A stretch of DNA of 64,000 bases from assembly GCF_000153345.1 (NCBI RefSeq), contig NZ_CH724125.1:1683083-1747082 (forward strand). The letters run 5' to 3'. The notes beneath the pieces were generated by a model. That model was not told the origin of the DNA. It worked only from the letters and a program-made list of their open reading frames with translations, and ran no database searches. The position numbers and the translations under genes are program-made. Positions 11,269 to 25,746 of this stretch are shown one piece after another. Origin of the DNA: Neptuniibacter caesariensis. GTDB lineage: Bacteria > Pseudomonadota > Gammaproteobacteria > Pseudomonadales > Balneatricaceae. Within the stretch, counting starts at the first letter, position 1. Every line of letters begins with the position of its first letter.

Positions 11269-11481
11269 TTACAATAGCTCTTTAGGTACTATATTGCATT
11301 GGCCTGTACTTTCGCTGAACAGAATCACTACCTCACCTGAACGTAGCATCCGACTCACCTGTGAGACTTTTTCTACAAGCGAGGCCTCAAACTCCCCATA
11401 ATCAGTACCATCACGACTGACAAACTCTTCAATGAGTGCATTCAAAGTTTCAGGGTTGAGCTGTTCAAAAGGGATAATCAC
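11269..11481 (-). CDS. YheU/UPF0270 family protein
   Basis: This 70-residue acidic cytosolic protein starts MIIPFEQLNPETLNALIEEF and contains the family signature SRDGTDYGEFEASLVEKV. The length and both motifs match E. coli YheU closely. The function is not established. It lies 6 bp downstream of the lipoprotein gene and is probably cotranscribed with ligA. Confidence 0.88.
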   Translation of the reverse strand: MIIPFEQLNPETLNALIEEFVSRDGTDYGEFEASLVEKVSQVSRMLRSGEVVILFSESTGQCNIVPKELL

Positions 11482-11487
11482 AACGAA

Positions 11488-12053
11488 TTACCAAAGCTTG
11501 AGCTTATTTAACCAACCTTCGCTTAGCCAGACATCTTTACATCCGGCCAGCTCACGCTCCCAGCGTTGCGCCCTGATAGAAACCTGCTGAGCCTGTTGCT
11601 CCAACTGGGGAAACTGACCTTTTTCAAATCTCGCAAAGCTTCCATGCCCCAGACGAAGCGACAAATAATGGCCGCTGACATTGCCCCAGGAGATTTTATT
11701 CCGCTTACTGGTTTCACTCGCAAACCAAGCAGCAAAATCCACAGCATCAGCTGGCTCGTAAGGTGATGCATCCCAACGTTCACTACGAATACGATACTCA
11801 TCCCAATCAGCCGTTCTGGGGCGGACATGCTTTTTATCAAGATCCGACAGCGGCAATTCTAATAGTGCAAGACTCAAAAACACGGGTGTACCATAGTTTT
11901 CTTTAGCTCTAAGGGAGGGTTCGATCCACTCATCGTTATCATCGAGAATTTCACAGATGGATGGATGGAGCGGTTTTTGGCTCCCAGCACCAAAACAACC
12001 CGTTAACACAATACTCAGTACACCCCAAACGATACCCTTAGCTAAAAATTGCA

Positions 12054-12054
<1 letters not shown>
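11488..12054 (-). CDS. Putative lipoprotein, unrecognised
   Basis: This 188-residue protein has a lipoprotein signal peptide: basic start, hydrophobic stretch, then LTGC with the lipobox cysteine at about residue 20. The mature part is polar and rich in Trp and Arg, with no motif I recognise. The residue after the cysteine is Phe, which does not suggest inner-membrane retention, so an outer-membrane destination is possible. It overlaps the end of ligA by one base, which implies coupling to ligA. Confidence 0.7.
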
Positions 12055-14081
<2,027 letters not shown>

Positions 14082-14116
14082 TTACTCGATATCAATCTAT
14101 AAAGAAAAACGCGGCT

Positions 14117-16492
<2,376 letters not shown>

Positions 16493-16556
16493 CTACCCAG
16501 TCTCGCCCCTATGAATATTATTATTTAATTATCTTCCCACTATAAAAGAGCGGGAA

Positions 16557-17819
16557 TTATTCGACAACTTTATCGATCACAAGAAACAGAGGAAGTGTCG
16601 TTCCGCGAACCTGTACAGGTGAAATTGTTCCATAAAAATCACCAACCTGAGCCTGAGGCTGCCCCTCCTTGGATATCCTTGCGGAAACTTCAACGGTTGG
16701 TACTGATGAAAGTCTCGCCTCAGGACTCATAGCCATAGAGTCATCAAGTACGATATTGGCCGGCAAATCAGCAACTGAAATTTTCGCCGCTGCCAATGGC
16801 ATTCTGCCTCCCACTTCGCGAGCGAAAACAAACACATTATGCTCAGGTGAAACCTGCTCAGCTAATTCAGGACTCAAAGAAACTTTAACCTGAATAGTTG
16901 CTTCCATTAATTCTGGTATTTCCGGTACGTCTTTACCCTGAGCAAGTAGCTCATCACGCGCCTTTCTGACACCGGAGCGAAGAGAATCTGCGGTTTGACC
17001 ATCCGCATTTCGTAATGCCTTTAACCAATAATCCAGTGCAGATTCATAATCTTGTTGTTCAAACGCTTCAATACCCAGCAGACCTAAGACCGTGATTTCG
17101 AAAGGTTCGATTTCCAAGGTTTTATTGATCTGAACTTTGACCTCATCAGTCATTTTACTGTCATTGGCAAAGAACAGTGCCTGAGCGTACTGCCCCATAA
17201 CACTCGCATACTGAGGGGCATCTGTAGGCAGAAGCTCCAATACCTTTTTAAAACCATTCGCCCCTTCAGCAAAACGCCCCTGGTTCATATAAGTCGTAGA
17301 TAAGAGGAACCAGCCTTCTGGGTTTTCCGGCTGAATTTCAAGCTCTTTTTCTAGCTGAGCAATCGCTTGTTCTAATGTCGGTTGCTGACCATTAAACGGG
17401 TCTTTCGGTTGCTGCATCGACAATTCAAGGTCGGCAGAGCGGCCAAAAACAGAGTACATACCAATACTGGCAACTGGAATCATTAACGCAAGAATTGTGA
17501 TAGTAATCAGCACTTGGGTAGTAACCGCTAACTTACCTTGCGTAGCCTGCTTCTGATCGACATCCGTCAGCAGGTTTCGTTCTAGTTCGGTTTTTAACGC
17601 TGCAAAATCACTTTCATCAAGATTCCCTGATGCTCTTTCCTGCTCTAGTTCTGCCAAACGCTCTTTAAAGATATCAACATTTTGCTGGCTTCTATCTTCT
17701 ACCTGTTCACCTAGAATCTGCTTTCGTGCACGCAGGAACGGTAGGTATACAAAAGCAACAGCCAATAGGGTAAGTAGCGCAATCCCTATCCACAACTCAA
17801 TCATTACGGTCTCCATCAA
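16557..17819 (-). CDS. ccmI: Cytochrome c biogenesis protein CcmI (CcmH2-type)
   Basis: This 420-residue protein has an N-terminal membrane segment (IELWIGIALLTLLAVAFVYL), a cytoplasmic loop with leucine-zipper-like heptads, a second membrane segment near residues 100-125, and a periplasmic TPR domain (ENPEGWFLLSTTYMNQGRF, about 150-280). A beta-rich C-terminal domain follows. It holds apocytochrome c for haem attachment. It overlaps ccmH by 23 bp and is the last gene of the ccm operon. Confidence 0.92.
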   Translation of the reverse strand: MMETVMIELWIGIALLTLLAVAFVYLPFLRARKQILGEQVEDRSQQNVDIFKERLAELEQERASGNLDESDFAALKTELERNLLTDVDQKQATQGKLAVTTQVLITITILALMIPVASIGMYSVFGRSADLELSMQQPKDPFNGQQPTLEQAIAQLEKELEIQPENPEGWFLLSTTYMNQGRFAEGANGFKKVLELLPTDAPQYASVMGQYAQALFFANDSKMTDEVKVQINKTLEIEPFEITVLGLLGIEAFEQQDYESALDYWLKALRNADGQTADSLRSGVRKARDELLAQGKDVPEIPELMEATIQVKVSLSPELAEQVSPEHNVFVFAREVGGRMPLAAAKISVADLPANIVLDDSMAMSPEARLSSVPTVEVSARISKEGQPQAQVGDFYGTISPVQVRGTTLPLFLVIDKVVE

Positions 17820-18273
17820 GGATATTCTTCAAACGCTGAGACTCGTCTTCAGACAGTTGCTTCTCAAGATCAACTCCCTCTTTAGAGACTTTTTTACGTT
17901 TTCTAGAAATCACTAACATTACAACGATACCAACAGCGACCAATACAAAAGGTCCGTACCAAAGAACATAGGTCATCTTATTCACAGGTGGCTTATAAAG
18001 AACAAAGTCGCCGTAACGCGCCACCATAAAATCGACTATTTCGTCATTATCACTGCCATCGGTGAGCATTTTGTACACTTCATTGCGAAGATCTGCTGCG
18101 ATGGGAGAGTTAGAATCCTGGAGATTCTGGTTCTGACACTTTGGGCAACGCAGTTCGAAAGTGAGCTGTTTGAAGCGTTCACGGGTCGCCTCATCTTTAA
18201 ACTCATAGGTATCAATTGCAGCCCAAGACAATACAGGTACAAAAAGTAAACAAAGCGCGATCAACTTTCTCAT
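17797..18273 (-). CDS. ccmH: Cytochrome c maturation thiol protein CcmH (CcmL)
   Basis: This 158-residue protein has a signal peptide (MRKLIALCLLFVPVLSWA) and the redox motif LRCPKCQNQNL (Cys43 and Cys46), followed by a membrane segment at about 103-125 and a short cytosolic tail. It takes part in reducing the haem-binding cysteines of apocytochrome c. The length fits the short, Pseudomonas-type CcmH, with the TPR part supplied by CcmI. It overlaps ccmG by 4 bp. Confidence 0.93.
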   Translation of the reverse strand: MRKLIALCLLFVPVLSWAAIDTYEFKDEATRERFKQLTFELRCPKCQNQNLQDSNSPIAADLRNEVYKMLTDGSDNDEIVDFMVARYGDFVLYKPPVNKMTYVLWYGPFVLVAVGIVVMLVISRKRKKVSKEGVDLEKQLSEDESQRLKNILDGDRND

Positions 18274-18815
18274 TGTAAAGCTACCTGCTTACCCTGCTGG
18301 AGGTTATCCAAAATTTGTTTTAACTGCGCCCAGACTTTCTCATCGACTACGCCTACGTGTTTGTATCGAATAACGCCTTGTTGATCGATCACATAGGTTT
18401 CAGGCGCTCCGTATACGCCTAAATCCAAGCCTAAACTGCCTTTAGGATCAAACACATTGACAGCATAAGGGTCCAGATACTTTTCCAGCCAGATTTTCGC
18501 CTTAAGACGATCATCTTTGTAATTGATCCCGATGACCTTATAGCCTTCTGCCTTAATACGGTTCAATTGTGCATGTTCCTGCTTACAGGATGGACACCAG
18601 GTAGCCCAAACATTGACTAATGCGGGTTCGCCAATCAACGCCTTCTCAGTAAGCAACTTATCCTCTTCATAAAGAGAAGTTAATTCAAATTGAGGAAACG
18701 GCTTATTGAGCAATGCCGATGGCAGCTCAGTGGGATCTAGCTGTAATCCCCGAAACAGAAAGACACCAATACCGAGAAAAATCGCTAAAGGGATAAATAG
18801 TATTAAACGACGCAC
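18270..18815 (-). CDS. ccmG: Thiol:disulfide interchange protein CcmG/DsbE
   Basis: This 181-residue membrane-anchored periplasmic thioredoxin has an N-terminal anchor at 3-22, the active site WATWCPSCKQEH (Cys74, Cys77) and the cis-proline region YGAPETYVID. It supplies reductant to the CcmH/apocytochrome pair. It lies 17 bp after ccmF in the operon. Confidence 0.94.
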   Translation of the reverse strand: MRRLILFIPLAIFLGIGVFLFRGLQLDPTELPSALLNKPFPQFELTSLYEEDKLLTEKALIGEPALVNVWATWCPSCKQEHAQLNRIKAEGYKVIGINYKDDRLKAKIWLEKYLDPYAVNVFDPKGSLGLDLGVYGAPETYVIDQQGVIRYKHVGVVDEKVWAQLKQILDNLQQGKQVALQ

Positions 18816-18832
18816 AATCTTAACTCCAAAAA

Positions 18833-20788
18833 CTAAGCTGTAGCAGCAGCTCGTTTGCCCTGTTTACGATAGCGAGGATCTGTAGCAGCCAACAATCCAC
18901 CAAACGTCATGAGCAACCCACCCAGCCATAGCCAACGTACAAATGGTTTGTGCTGAATACGCACAGCCCATGCACCACCAGGTAGTGGCTCACCTAATGC
19001 CACGTAAAGATCACGTGTAAAACCCGGATCCAATGCAGCTTCTGTCATTACATTGCCGCGAGCAGTATATAAACGCTTCTCTGGTAACAACTCACCATAA
19101 GCTTCGCCGTCTTTCAGGACTCTGATGCGGGCCTGATCAGAAACATAGTTTGGTCCTTGCACTTTGCTTGCGCCATCGAAGATAAATTCGTACTGCTTGA
19201 AACTTAATTTATCACCCGGAGCCATCCGCAGATCACGTTCCTCATTGTAGATGCTGACTAACGTCATCCCTACGATGGTTACCGCAACGCCGATATGTGC
19301 CAGTACCATTGCATAATAGCTGCGAGACAATCCCCTGAGGCCCGCTGCAATGCTGCTACGGTGACCAACCTTGTTCCAGATATCACGAATGGAAACCAGG
19401 CTAATCCAGAAAACTAAAACCATCCCTAGCGTTACATACCAATCGAATTCACCACCATAGACTACCGAGAATCCAGCACCCAGAATCAAACATCCGACAA
19501 ATGGCATAAGCAACTGTTTGACCAGGAAATCGCCTTTGGTTTTACGCCAGCGAGACACTATACCAAAGCCCATGAAACCAACCATGATCGACATAATCGG
19601 AATAAACAGCGCATTGAAATATGGAGGACCTACAGAAATTTTACCCTGACCCAGGGCGTCGATTAGCAACGGGTACAAGGTGCCCAACAGCACCATCAAG
19701 GCAGCAATAAAGAGCAGAATGTTATTCCCGAGAAGGAACGTTTCCCGCGATAGTAGCTGGAAGCTTGATTCACTTTTCACATGCGCAGCTTTAATGGCAT
19801 AGAGCAACAAAGACCCACCGATAGTGATCGCAAGTAATGCCAGAATAAAGTAGCCACGTTCAGGATCCGTTGCAAAAGCGTGTACTGAAGTCAAAACACC
19901 CGAACGAACAAGGAAAGTCCCTAGCAGGCTCAGTGAGAAAGCAAATATCGCCAGCAACACCGTCCAGCTTTTGAACACGCCGCGCTTTTCAGTAACCGCA
20001 AGGCTATGAACTAATGCTGTGCCCACAAGCCATGGCATGAACGAAGCATTTTCTACTGGATCCCAGAACCACCAGCCGCCCCAGCCAAGCTCGTAGTAAG
20101 CCCACCAACTGCCAAGAGCAATACCCAGAGTCAAGAATGCCCAGGCAACAACAGTCCAGGGACGTGACCAACGCGCCCAGGCTGCATCCAATCGGCCACT
20201 TAGCAGTGCTGCAATGGCAAAAGCGAATGCAACAGAGAAACCCACATAGCCCATATAAAGCATAGGCGGATGCAGAATCAGGCCTATATCCTGCAACAGT
20301 GGATTAAGGTCTCCACCCTCTTGCGGGAAGCGAGGCAAATGGCGTTCAAATGGGCTGGAAGTCAGAAGTGTGAAGAGGATAAAGCCAACACTGATAATCC
20401 CCATGACCGATAGCACGCGTGCAACGATATCCAGGGGCAGATTGTCGCTCTTTACCGCAACAGCCCAGGTCCAGGCGCCTAGAATAACCACCCAAAGCAA
20501 CAATGAGCCTTCATGACCTCCCCAAATCGCACTAATTTTGTAATAAATTGGCAGCGCGGTATTGGAGTTAGTTGCGACATAGACTACCGAGAAATCATCG
20601 GTAACAAAGGCATATCCCAAACAGATAAGGCTGACCATCAAAAAGGCAAACAAGCCTGTTGCCAATGGGCGGGCAAAGCCCATCCAGATAATATTTTTAC
20701 TGTAGGTTCCTGCTAAAGGAACAATCGATAAAAGCACAGATAAGCAAAGCGCCAAAATCAGTGCGTACTGACCTAACTCAGGAATCAT
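18833..20788 (-). CDS. ccmF: Haem lyase CcmF
   Basis: This 651-residue polytopic protein has about 14-15 membrane segments. The tryptophan-rich haem-handling motif [20 protein letters not shown] is present, as are the conserved histidines (for example [14 protein letters not shown] and [14 protein letters not shown]). Together with CcmH and CcmI it attaches haem covalently to apocytochrome c. A large periplasmic loop near the C-terminus ([14 protein letters not shown]) matches the family. It overlaps ccmE by 4 bp. Confidence 0.96.
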   Translation of the reverse strand: MIPELGQYALILALCLSVLLSIVPLAGTYSKNIIWMGFARPLATGLFAFLMVSLICLGYAFVTDDFSVVYVATNSNTALPIYYKISAIWGGHEGSLLLWVVILGAWTWAVAVKSDNLPLDIVARVLSVMGIISVGFILFTLLTSSPFERHLPRFPQEGGDLNPLLQDIGLILHPPMLYMGYVGFSVAFAFAIAALLSGRLDAAWARWSRPWTVVAWAFLTLGIALGSWWAYYELGWGGWWFWDPVENASFMPWLVGTALVHSLAVTEKRGVFKSWTVLLAIFAFSLSLLGTFLVRSGVLTSVHAFATDPERGYFILALLAITIGGSLLLYAIKAAHVKSESSFQLLSRETFLLGNNILLFIAALMVLLGTLYPLLIDALGQGKISVGPPYFNALFIPIMSIMVGFMGFGIVSRWRKTKGDFLVKQLLMPFVGCLILGAGFSVVYGGEFDWYVTLGMVLVFWISLVSIRDIWNKVGHRSSIAAGLRGLSRSYYAMVLAHIGVAVTIVGMTLVSIYNEERDLRMAPGDKLSFKQYEFIFDGASKVQGPNYVSDQARIRVLKDGEAYGELLPEKRLYTARGNVMTEAALDPGFTRDLYVALGEPLPGGAWAVRIQHKPFVRWLWLGGLLMTFGGLLAATDPRYRKQGKRAAATA

Positions 20789-21246
20789 TTGTTAAAAACC
20801 TCACCTTCTGGCTTAGGCATCTTGCCACTTTTCTCAAGTGCTTCCGCCACTTCAGGAGGCATATAATTTTCATCATGCTTAGCCAGCACCTCGGATGCCT
20901 GCAGATGGTTGTTCGCATCCAGATCCCCCTGGGCAACAATACCCTGCCCCTCACGGAATAGATCCGGCAGAATACCGTCATAGTGCACAGTGATAGTGCC
21001 TTCGTAGTCGGTCAGATCAAACGTTACGTTCAAACTATTAGGGTCACGTTTCACAGATCCCTCTACAACCATACCCCCTGCACGAATACGTGTTTCCTGC
21101 GGCGCTTCGCCATTTTCAATCTGGGTCGGAGAGTAAAACAGATTAATATTCTGACTAAGAGCAAACATAGTCAGCCCGACAGCGGCGCCCACACCGAAAA
21201 CAATAAATAAAACAATAATTAGACGCTGTTTGCGTTTAGGATTCAT
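20785..21246 (-). CDS. ccmE: Haem chaperone CcmE
   Basis: This 153-residue periplasmic haem chaperone has an N-terminal anchor ([20 protein letters not shown]), an OB-fold core ([24 protein letters not shown]) and the haem-binding motif [12 protein letters not shown]. His124 forms the covalent haem bond and Tyr128 is the axial ligand. It passes haem from CcmC to CcmF. Its ATG overlaps the ccmD stop as ATGA. Confidence 0.95.
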   Translation of the reverse strand: MNPKRKQRLIIVLFIVFGVGAAVGLTMFALSQNINLFYSPTQIENGEAPQETRIRAGGMVVEGSVKRDPNSLNVTFDLTDYEGTITVHYDGILPDLFREGQGIVAQGDLDANNHLQASEVLAKHDENYMPPEVAEALEKSGKMPKPEGEVFNK

Positions 21247-21422
21247 GAAGCTTTTTTCTCCCTACGAAGGCGACGCGCAAGATCAGAGATAACTTTCTTC
21301 TTTTGCAGCAGAGGACCCACAATGTTGAAAACAATAACCGCCAGGGCAATGGCATAACTCATCCAGACATATTTACCATGTCCGCCCATAGCTAAAAAGT
21401 CGGAAAAACTTTCAAAACTCAT
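21243..21422 (-). CDS. ccmD: Haem exporter protein CcmD
   Basis: This is a small ORF of 59 residues. It begins [20 protein letters not shown], continues into one membrane segment ([18 protein letters not shown]) and ends in a basic tail ([17 protein letters not shown]). The FxxMGGHGxYVW signature and the position between ccmC and ccmE identify CcmD, which helps release holo-CcmE from CcmABC. It overlaps ccmE by 4 bp and lies 10 bp after ccmC. Confidence 0.93.
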   Translation of the reverse strand: MSFESFSDFLAMGGHGKYVWMSYAIALAVIVFNIVGPLLQKKKVISDLARRLRREKKAS

Positions 21423-21432
21423 CTAGAAAACC

Positions 21433-22191
21433 TCACTGTTTTTCCAATAATTCGCGCACCCAACTCGCACGGCGCTCACGATACAAAATTTCATTACGGG
21501 TTCGCATCATAAGAGAGACCGCGAACATACAATAAAACCCGATAACCATGACTAATAGCGGCACCCACATTTCGGCAGGCATCGCAGGGCGCTCAGTAAG
21601 GGTAAAGGTGGCTGGTTGATGAAGCGTATTCCACCATTCCACGGAGTATTTGATAATAGGAATATTAACCAGACCGACCAATGACAGGACTGCTGAGGAT
21701 TGTGCAGCCGTCGCTTCATTCTCAATCGCAGAATGAAGTGCGATAACGCCTAGATAAAGAAACAGCAGAATTAACATAGAAGTTAATCGAGCATCCCATA
21801 CCCACCAGGAACCCCAGGTAGGTTTCCCCCAGATTGCACCCGTGGCAAGAGCCAGGACCGCTATCGACGCACCGATTGGGGCGCATGACTTAGCCACCAT
21901 ATCAGCGACTTTCATCTTCCAGATCAAACCAATGGCACCCGCCACAGCCATAAGCATGTAGCATGACTGAGCAAGAATAGCGGAAGGCACGTGAATGTAG
22001 ATAATACGAAAGCTATTTCCCTGCTGATAATCCTCGGGAGCAAACATAAGCGCCCAGATGGTACCACCGATAAGCAATAATGCTGCGCAGATGGCAAAAC
22101 CGGGTAACAACTTGCCCATAATGTTATAGGACCAACGCGGTGATGCTAACTGGTAAAACCAGCGAGGCATCCAATTCTTCTTCTCACTCAT
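21433..22191 (-). CDS. ccmC: Haem exporter membrane protein CcmC
   Basis: This 252-residue protein has six membrane segments and the tryptophan-rich motif PTWGSWWVWDARLTSM. Flanking conserved histidines lie in IIYIHVPSA and in the loop with YSVEWWNTLHQPA. It loads haem onto CcmE. The gene is 6 bp downstream of ccmB. Confidence 0.95.
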   Translation of the reverse strand: MSEKKNWMPRWFYQLASPRWSYNIMGKLLPGFAICAALLLIGGTIWALMFAPEDYQQGNSFRIIYIHVPSAILAQSCYMLMAVAGAIGLIWKMKVADMVAKSCAPIGASIAVLALATGAIWGKPTWGSWWVWDARLTSMLILLFLYLGVIALHSAIENEATAAQSSAVLSLVGLVNIPIIKYSVEWWNTLHQPATFTLTERPAMPAEMWVPLLVMVIGFYCMFAVSLMMRTRNEILYRERRASWVRELLEKQ

Positions 22192-22197
22192 AACAAC

Positions 22198-22917
22198 CTA
22201 TCCGCTCACGGAAATTCTAAGTGCAGCCCCGATAGCCAAGGGCGCCATAACAACCCCTAAAGCCAGCATTGCCCCCAAAAGAGCAAAGAAGCCAGCCAGA
22301 GGCAATCCAGTCACTGCTGCTTGCACAGCACTGGTACCAAAAATTAAAACAGGTATATACAGGGGCAAAACCAATAGTGAAATCAATACCCCTCCCTTTC
22401 TTAAACCTACCGTTAAAGCAGCGCCAATGGCGCCGATCAGGCTTAATGTTGGCGTACCTAGCAATAAACTAAGCATTAATCCCCCCATCCCCTCCGATGG
22501 CAGGAATAACATTACCCCAAGCAATGGCGCCAATATGGTTAGAGGAAGGCCGCTCATCATCCAGTGCGCCAGTACTTTAGCCAACACGATAATGAACAAA
22601 GGCTGAGGGCTCAAAAGCGTTTGCTCTAATGTTCCGTCTTCAAAATCAGATCGAAACAAACTATCCATGGACAACAATGTTGCGAGCAAAGCCGCAACCC
22701 ATACAACACCTGGAGCAACCTCTGCAAGAAACTCCGGCTCTGGGCTCACCCCCAGAGGAAATAATGTTGCCACCATCAAAAAGAAGATCAGCGGATTAAA
22801 CAGATCACTCTTTCTTCGGTACGCCAGCATCAGATCACGCTTCAATACCGCCCAGAAAAGACCAAGAACCGAATCATTAACCTGCTTAGACTGTTCGTTT
22901 GTCACCATTTGATTCAT
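22198..22917 (-). CDS. ccmB: ABC transporter permease CcmB
   Basis: This 239-residue protein has six membrane segments, the cytosolic start LKRDLMLAYRRKSDLFNPLIF and the conserved FRSDFEDGTLEQTLLSP loop. With CcmA it forms the ABC complex that releases haem-loaded CcmE. It overlaps the end of ccmA by one base. Confidence 0.94.
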   Translation of the reverse strand: MNQMVTNEQSKQVNDSVLGLFWAVLKRDLMLAYRRKSDLFNPLIFFLMVATLFPLGVSPEPEFLAEVAPGVVWVAALLATLLSMDSLFRSDFEDGTLEQTLLSPQPLFIIVLAKVLAHWMMSGLPLTILAPLLGVMLFLPSEGMGGLMLSLLLGTPTLSLIGAIGAALTVGLRKGGVLISLLVLPLYIPVLIFGTSAVQAAVTGLPLAGFFALLGAMLALGVVMAPLAIGAALRISVSG

Positions 22918-23552
22918 TAAGTTCCAGCCAATTCATCTAAATTTAGGCGTCGGATCTGTTCTCCCAGGGTCAATTCATGGTGAGTTGTCAAAATCACACT
23001 GCCGCCGGCACGGGCATGCTCAAGAATAAGGTTTTCTTTTTGAGCTACGCCTTTCTTATCAATCGCGGTAAAGGGCTCATCCAGAATCCATAGTTTTGCC
23101 TTGCTCAGATAAAGTCTCGCAAGACTCACCCGACGATTTTGACCTGCAGATAAGTTATGGCATGGAACATCTTCATAGCCTTGCAGACCCACTTTTTCCA
23201 ATGCGGAATAAATATCTCCGACTGAAATAGAAGGGTGCATAGCTGCATACCACTTGAGATTTTCTTCCGGCGTCAGAACCGCTTTAACGCCTGGATGGTG
23301 GCCAAAATAAAGCAGTTCAGATCTAAACTGCTCTTTTACCTCTTCAACAGGTTCATCCTGCCAAAGTATTTCACCTTCAAAATTATTCGACAGGCCACTA
23401 AGGATGCGGAGCAACGTTGTTTTACCACTGCCGTTCTGGCCTTCGATCTGGACGACCTCTCCCGCCGTAACCGAAAAGCACAGACCTTCAAACAGGATAC
23501 GTTCATCCCGTTCGCAAAACAGATCATTGACTTGTAATAACGCTGTACTCAA
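22917..23552 (-). CDS. ccmA: Haem ABC exporter ATP-binding protein CcmA
   Basis: This ABC ATPase of about 211 residues has the Walker A GQNGSGKTT, the signature LSAGQNRRVSLARLYLS and the Walker B LWILDEPF. It energises the release of holo-CcmE. No ATG is available at the start. An upstream TTG at 23564 has no ribosome site, while the TTG at 23552 follows GGGGAAAGG, so I prefer it. It is the first gene of the ccm operon, and its promoter must lie in the 23553-23799 gap shared with the divergent FliK-like gene. Confidence 0.93.
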   Translation of the reverse strand: MSTALLQVNDLFCERDERILFEGLCFSVTAGEVVQIEGQNGSGKTTLLRILSGLSNNFEGEILWQDEPVEEVKEQFRSELLYFGHHPGVKAVLTPEENLKWYAAMHPSISVGDIYSALEKVGLQGYEDVPCHNLSAGQNRRVSLARLYLSKAKLWILDEPFTAIDKKGVAQKENLILEHARAGGSVILTTHHELTLGEQIRRLNLDELAGT

Positions 23553-23617
23553 ACCTTTCCCCAAAGCAACAATGGTCAGTCTGTGCTAATGCAGCACCTA
23601 AAACTTGTGCTCTAAAC

Positions 23618-23644
23618 TATACTTTTGACACTACCTGCCGATTA
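23618..23644 (+). promoter_or_regulatory. Candidate sigma-28 (FliA) promoter
   Basis: TATACTTT, then 11 bp, then GCCGATTA. The consensus is TAAAGTTT-N11-GCCGATAA, so there are 6 of 8 and 7 of 8 matches with exact spacing. It points to the FliK-like/FlhB-C pair, whose start is about 150 bp downstream, which fits because fliA is in this window. Confidence 0.5.
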
Positions 23645-23799
23645 TTAAGCGAGAGATTATATACGATTATCCAGCTGCTCTACACTGTTGTCTCATTTCT
23701 GAAAGGTTGATTCTTATCCACATTTAGGAGTATCTATCTTTCCTACATATTCAAAGAGTTAAACAGCGTTTATAGCACTTAAACTATGAGGATCTGAGA

Positions 23800-25746
23800 T
23801 TGCTACCTCAACTAGCAGCAATACCACTACAAACAACCGGCTCAAGCAATGATTCAGGGCAAAACCTCAATCGGTTGCTACCTGTCGGGCAGAATGTCAG
23901 TGCGACTGTTGTTGCCGTTAGCAGGGACCAGATTCAACCGGAAATATTCCGCCTTAAATTAGAAGTTAACAACCGTCTGATTCAGATGGGCGTCTTCCAG
24001 GCATTACCTGTTGGCCAAAAGATCAACGTTAACCGGCAAAGTGACGGCCAGATTCAGATCACACCGCAACCTCAGCAGTCTGCAGCAAAATCCGAGGGGA
24101 ACATACAGCCTTCGCCCCAGAATCCGATCGCAGGAAGAAATGAGCAAGCACCGAATAACCAGCAACAAGCCAATTTAACAAAGCTCAGCCTTCCAAATAG
24201 CGAGTCTGCCGCAAAGATTCCTGCTGATACGCGAATCATCGCAGCGGTGATTAGTAGTCGTGCTGTATATGCAAACCAGACCACATCACCACCCGGGGCA
24301 CAAAACCAACCCTCAACACCTATTTCGCCCCAGACGATTAACACTACACAAACAGGGGCTGGGCAATCTACCTCATCACCACAATCCACCCAGGCACCCA
24401 ATAGCGCGATCGTTTCGGCGCAAGCTACACCACCTAATGCAAGCGGAACACCTGCCCAATCTGCGGGCGCTACAACAACGATTTCGCAACCGACTCCACA
24501 AACACCTTTACCAACTGCTAATCAAGGTCAGGCACAAGCAATTCATACCCAATCGCCCAATCAGGCAGTTACACCGCAAGCCGGGCCAATCAGCAGCCCA
24601 CCTTTAACGAATACGCCAACTGAGAGTAAGGGGTTAGCTTCAGGCAGTGGACAACCTCCGCAAACAAGTAACAACACAGGCCCACGTTCAAATACCCTGA
24701 GCACGACACCTAATCAGCCCGCGCCTCAATCAGCTGGGACCACAACAGCGCCTGTATCACCGAGACCGAGCGGCCCTCCTATTCATCATGTTGTAACGCT
24801 CGCGCTACCGGACGGATCAAAATTAGAGACAGTCGCAGCTAAGCCACTTCCGCAAGGTGCGCAGATTCAACTTGAAAAAAGCAGCGGGCAGGAACTTCAG
24901 ATCCTTAGAATGCGTGAGCCCCCGCTTACACAAGCATCGGCACTTGAAAAGCCCGCCATTCAGGAAGTACTGCGCAACAGCCTGCCAAATCAGATTCCGA
25001 CAGGAAACGCTTTTAGCCAACTCGCCGCAACGGTGAGCAATGAAACCGCTCAGGCGGGCCAGATCAGCGGGGTTGTTCGCTCGATGCTGCAGCTTTTCGG
25101 CGTTCGCCCAGGCAGTTCAGAAGCCACATCACAAATAAGAAACAATGTTGAGCTTGGAGGATACGGAACCGAGCGCACACTCAGCAAAGGCTTCGTCCCT
25201 CAGCCCCAAGAGATGCGTTCGCAACTCAACCAGCTACAGCAGTTGGCAGAAAAACTCCCCGAAGGCCAAAGAGATCGACTTGAACAACTTCTCAATGGCA
25301 TTCAGTCACGTATCACCAGTCAGCAACTCACCTCTTTGCAACAATGGCGCGAACTACCCGACGGAGGTTTTGAACGAGTACTCCAGCTTGACCTACCGAT
25401 CAAACAGGGTGAAAACTGGGAGAACCTAGAACTACGCTTAAGCCGCGAGGGAGGGAGTAATGCGGCTGGTGAAATGGTATCCGTCTGGCGCGTAAGGCTT
25501 CACTTTGATCTGGAAGAGCTCGGCGGTGTCGATGCAGAGATCCGCTTAACTGACGGACATGAAATCAGTACCCTATTTTGGTGCGAGCAACCCGAAACCG
25601 CAGAGAGGCTCAGACAACGTTCTGAAGAGTTTTCAGAAAGGCTACGTGAATGCGGTTTCAATAATACCGAGGTAAACTGGCACGAGGGGTCAGCCCCCGA
25701 GCAGAAGCAGGTACTCCATAAGCAGCTGGTAGACTTACATACATGA
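23800..25746 (+). CDS. Flagellar hook-length control (FliK C-domain) family protein
   Basis: This 648-residue protein has a long linker rich in Gln, Pro, Ser, Thr and Asn (about 85-330). A C-terminal domain, from about residue 520, contains LDLPIKQGENWENLELRLSR and VRLHFDLEELGGVDAEIRL and resembles the Flg_hook (FliK C-terminal) domain. It is a second FliK-type protein, since the true fliK is at 45426. The start is TTG, with GAGG 8 bp upstream. The only nearby ATG hits a stop after three codons. It is translationally coupled (ATGA) to the FlhB-C gene. The role, perhaps in export switching, is inferred. Confidence 0.8.
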   Translation: MLPQLAAIPLQTTGSSNDSGQNLNRLLPVGQNVSATVVAVSRDQIQPEIFRLKLEVNNRLIQMGVFQALPVGQKINVNRQSDGQIQITPQPQQSAAKSEGNIQPSPQNPIAGRNEQAPNNQQQANLTKLSLPNSESAAKIPADTRIIAAVISSRAVYANQTTSPPGAQNQPSTPISPQTINTTQTGAGQSTSSPQSTQAPNSAIVSAQATPPNASGTPAQSAGATTTISQPTPQTPLPTANQGQAQAIHTQSPNQAVTPQAGPISSPPLTNTPTESKGLASGSGQPPQTSNNTGPRSNTLSTTPNQPAPQSAGTTTAPVSPRPSGPPIHHVVTLALPDGSKLETVAAKPLPQGAQIQLEKSSGQELQILRMREPPLTQASALEKPAIQEVLRNSLPNQIPTGNAFSQLAATVSNETAQAGQISGVVRSMLQLFGVRPGSSEATSQIRNNVELGGYGTERTLSKGFVPQPQEMRSQLNQLQQLAEKLPEGQRDRLEQLLNGIQSRITSQQLTSLQQWRELPDGGFERVLQLDLPIKQGENWENLELRLSREGGSNAAGEMVSVWRVRLHFDLEELGGVDAEIRLTDGHEISTLFWCEQPETAERLRQRSEEFSERLRECGFNNTEVNWHEGSAPEQKQVLHKQLVDLHT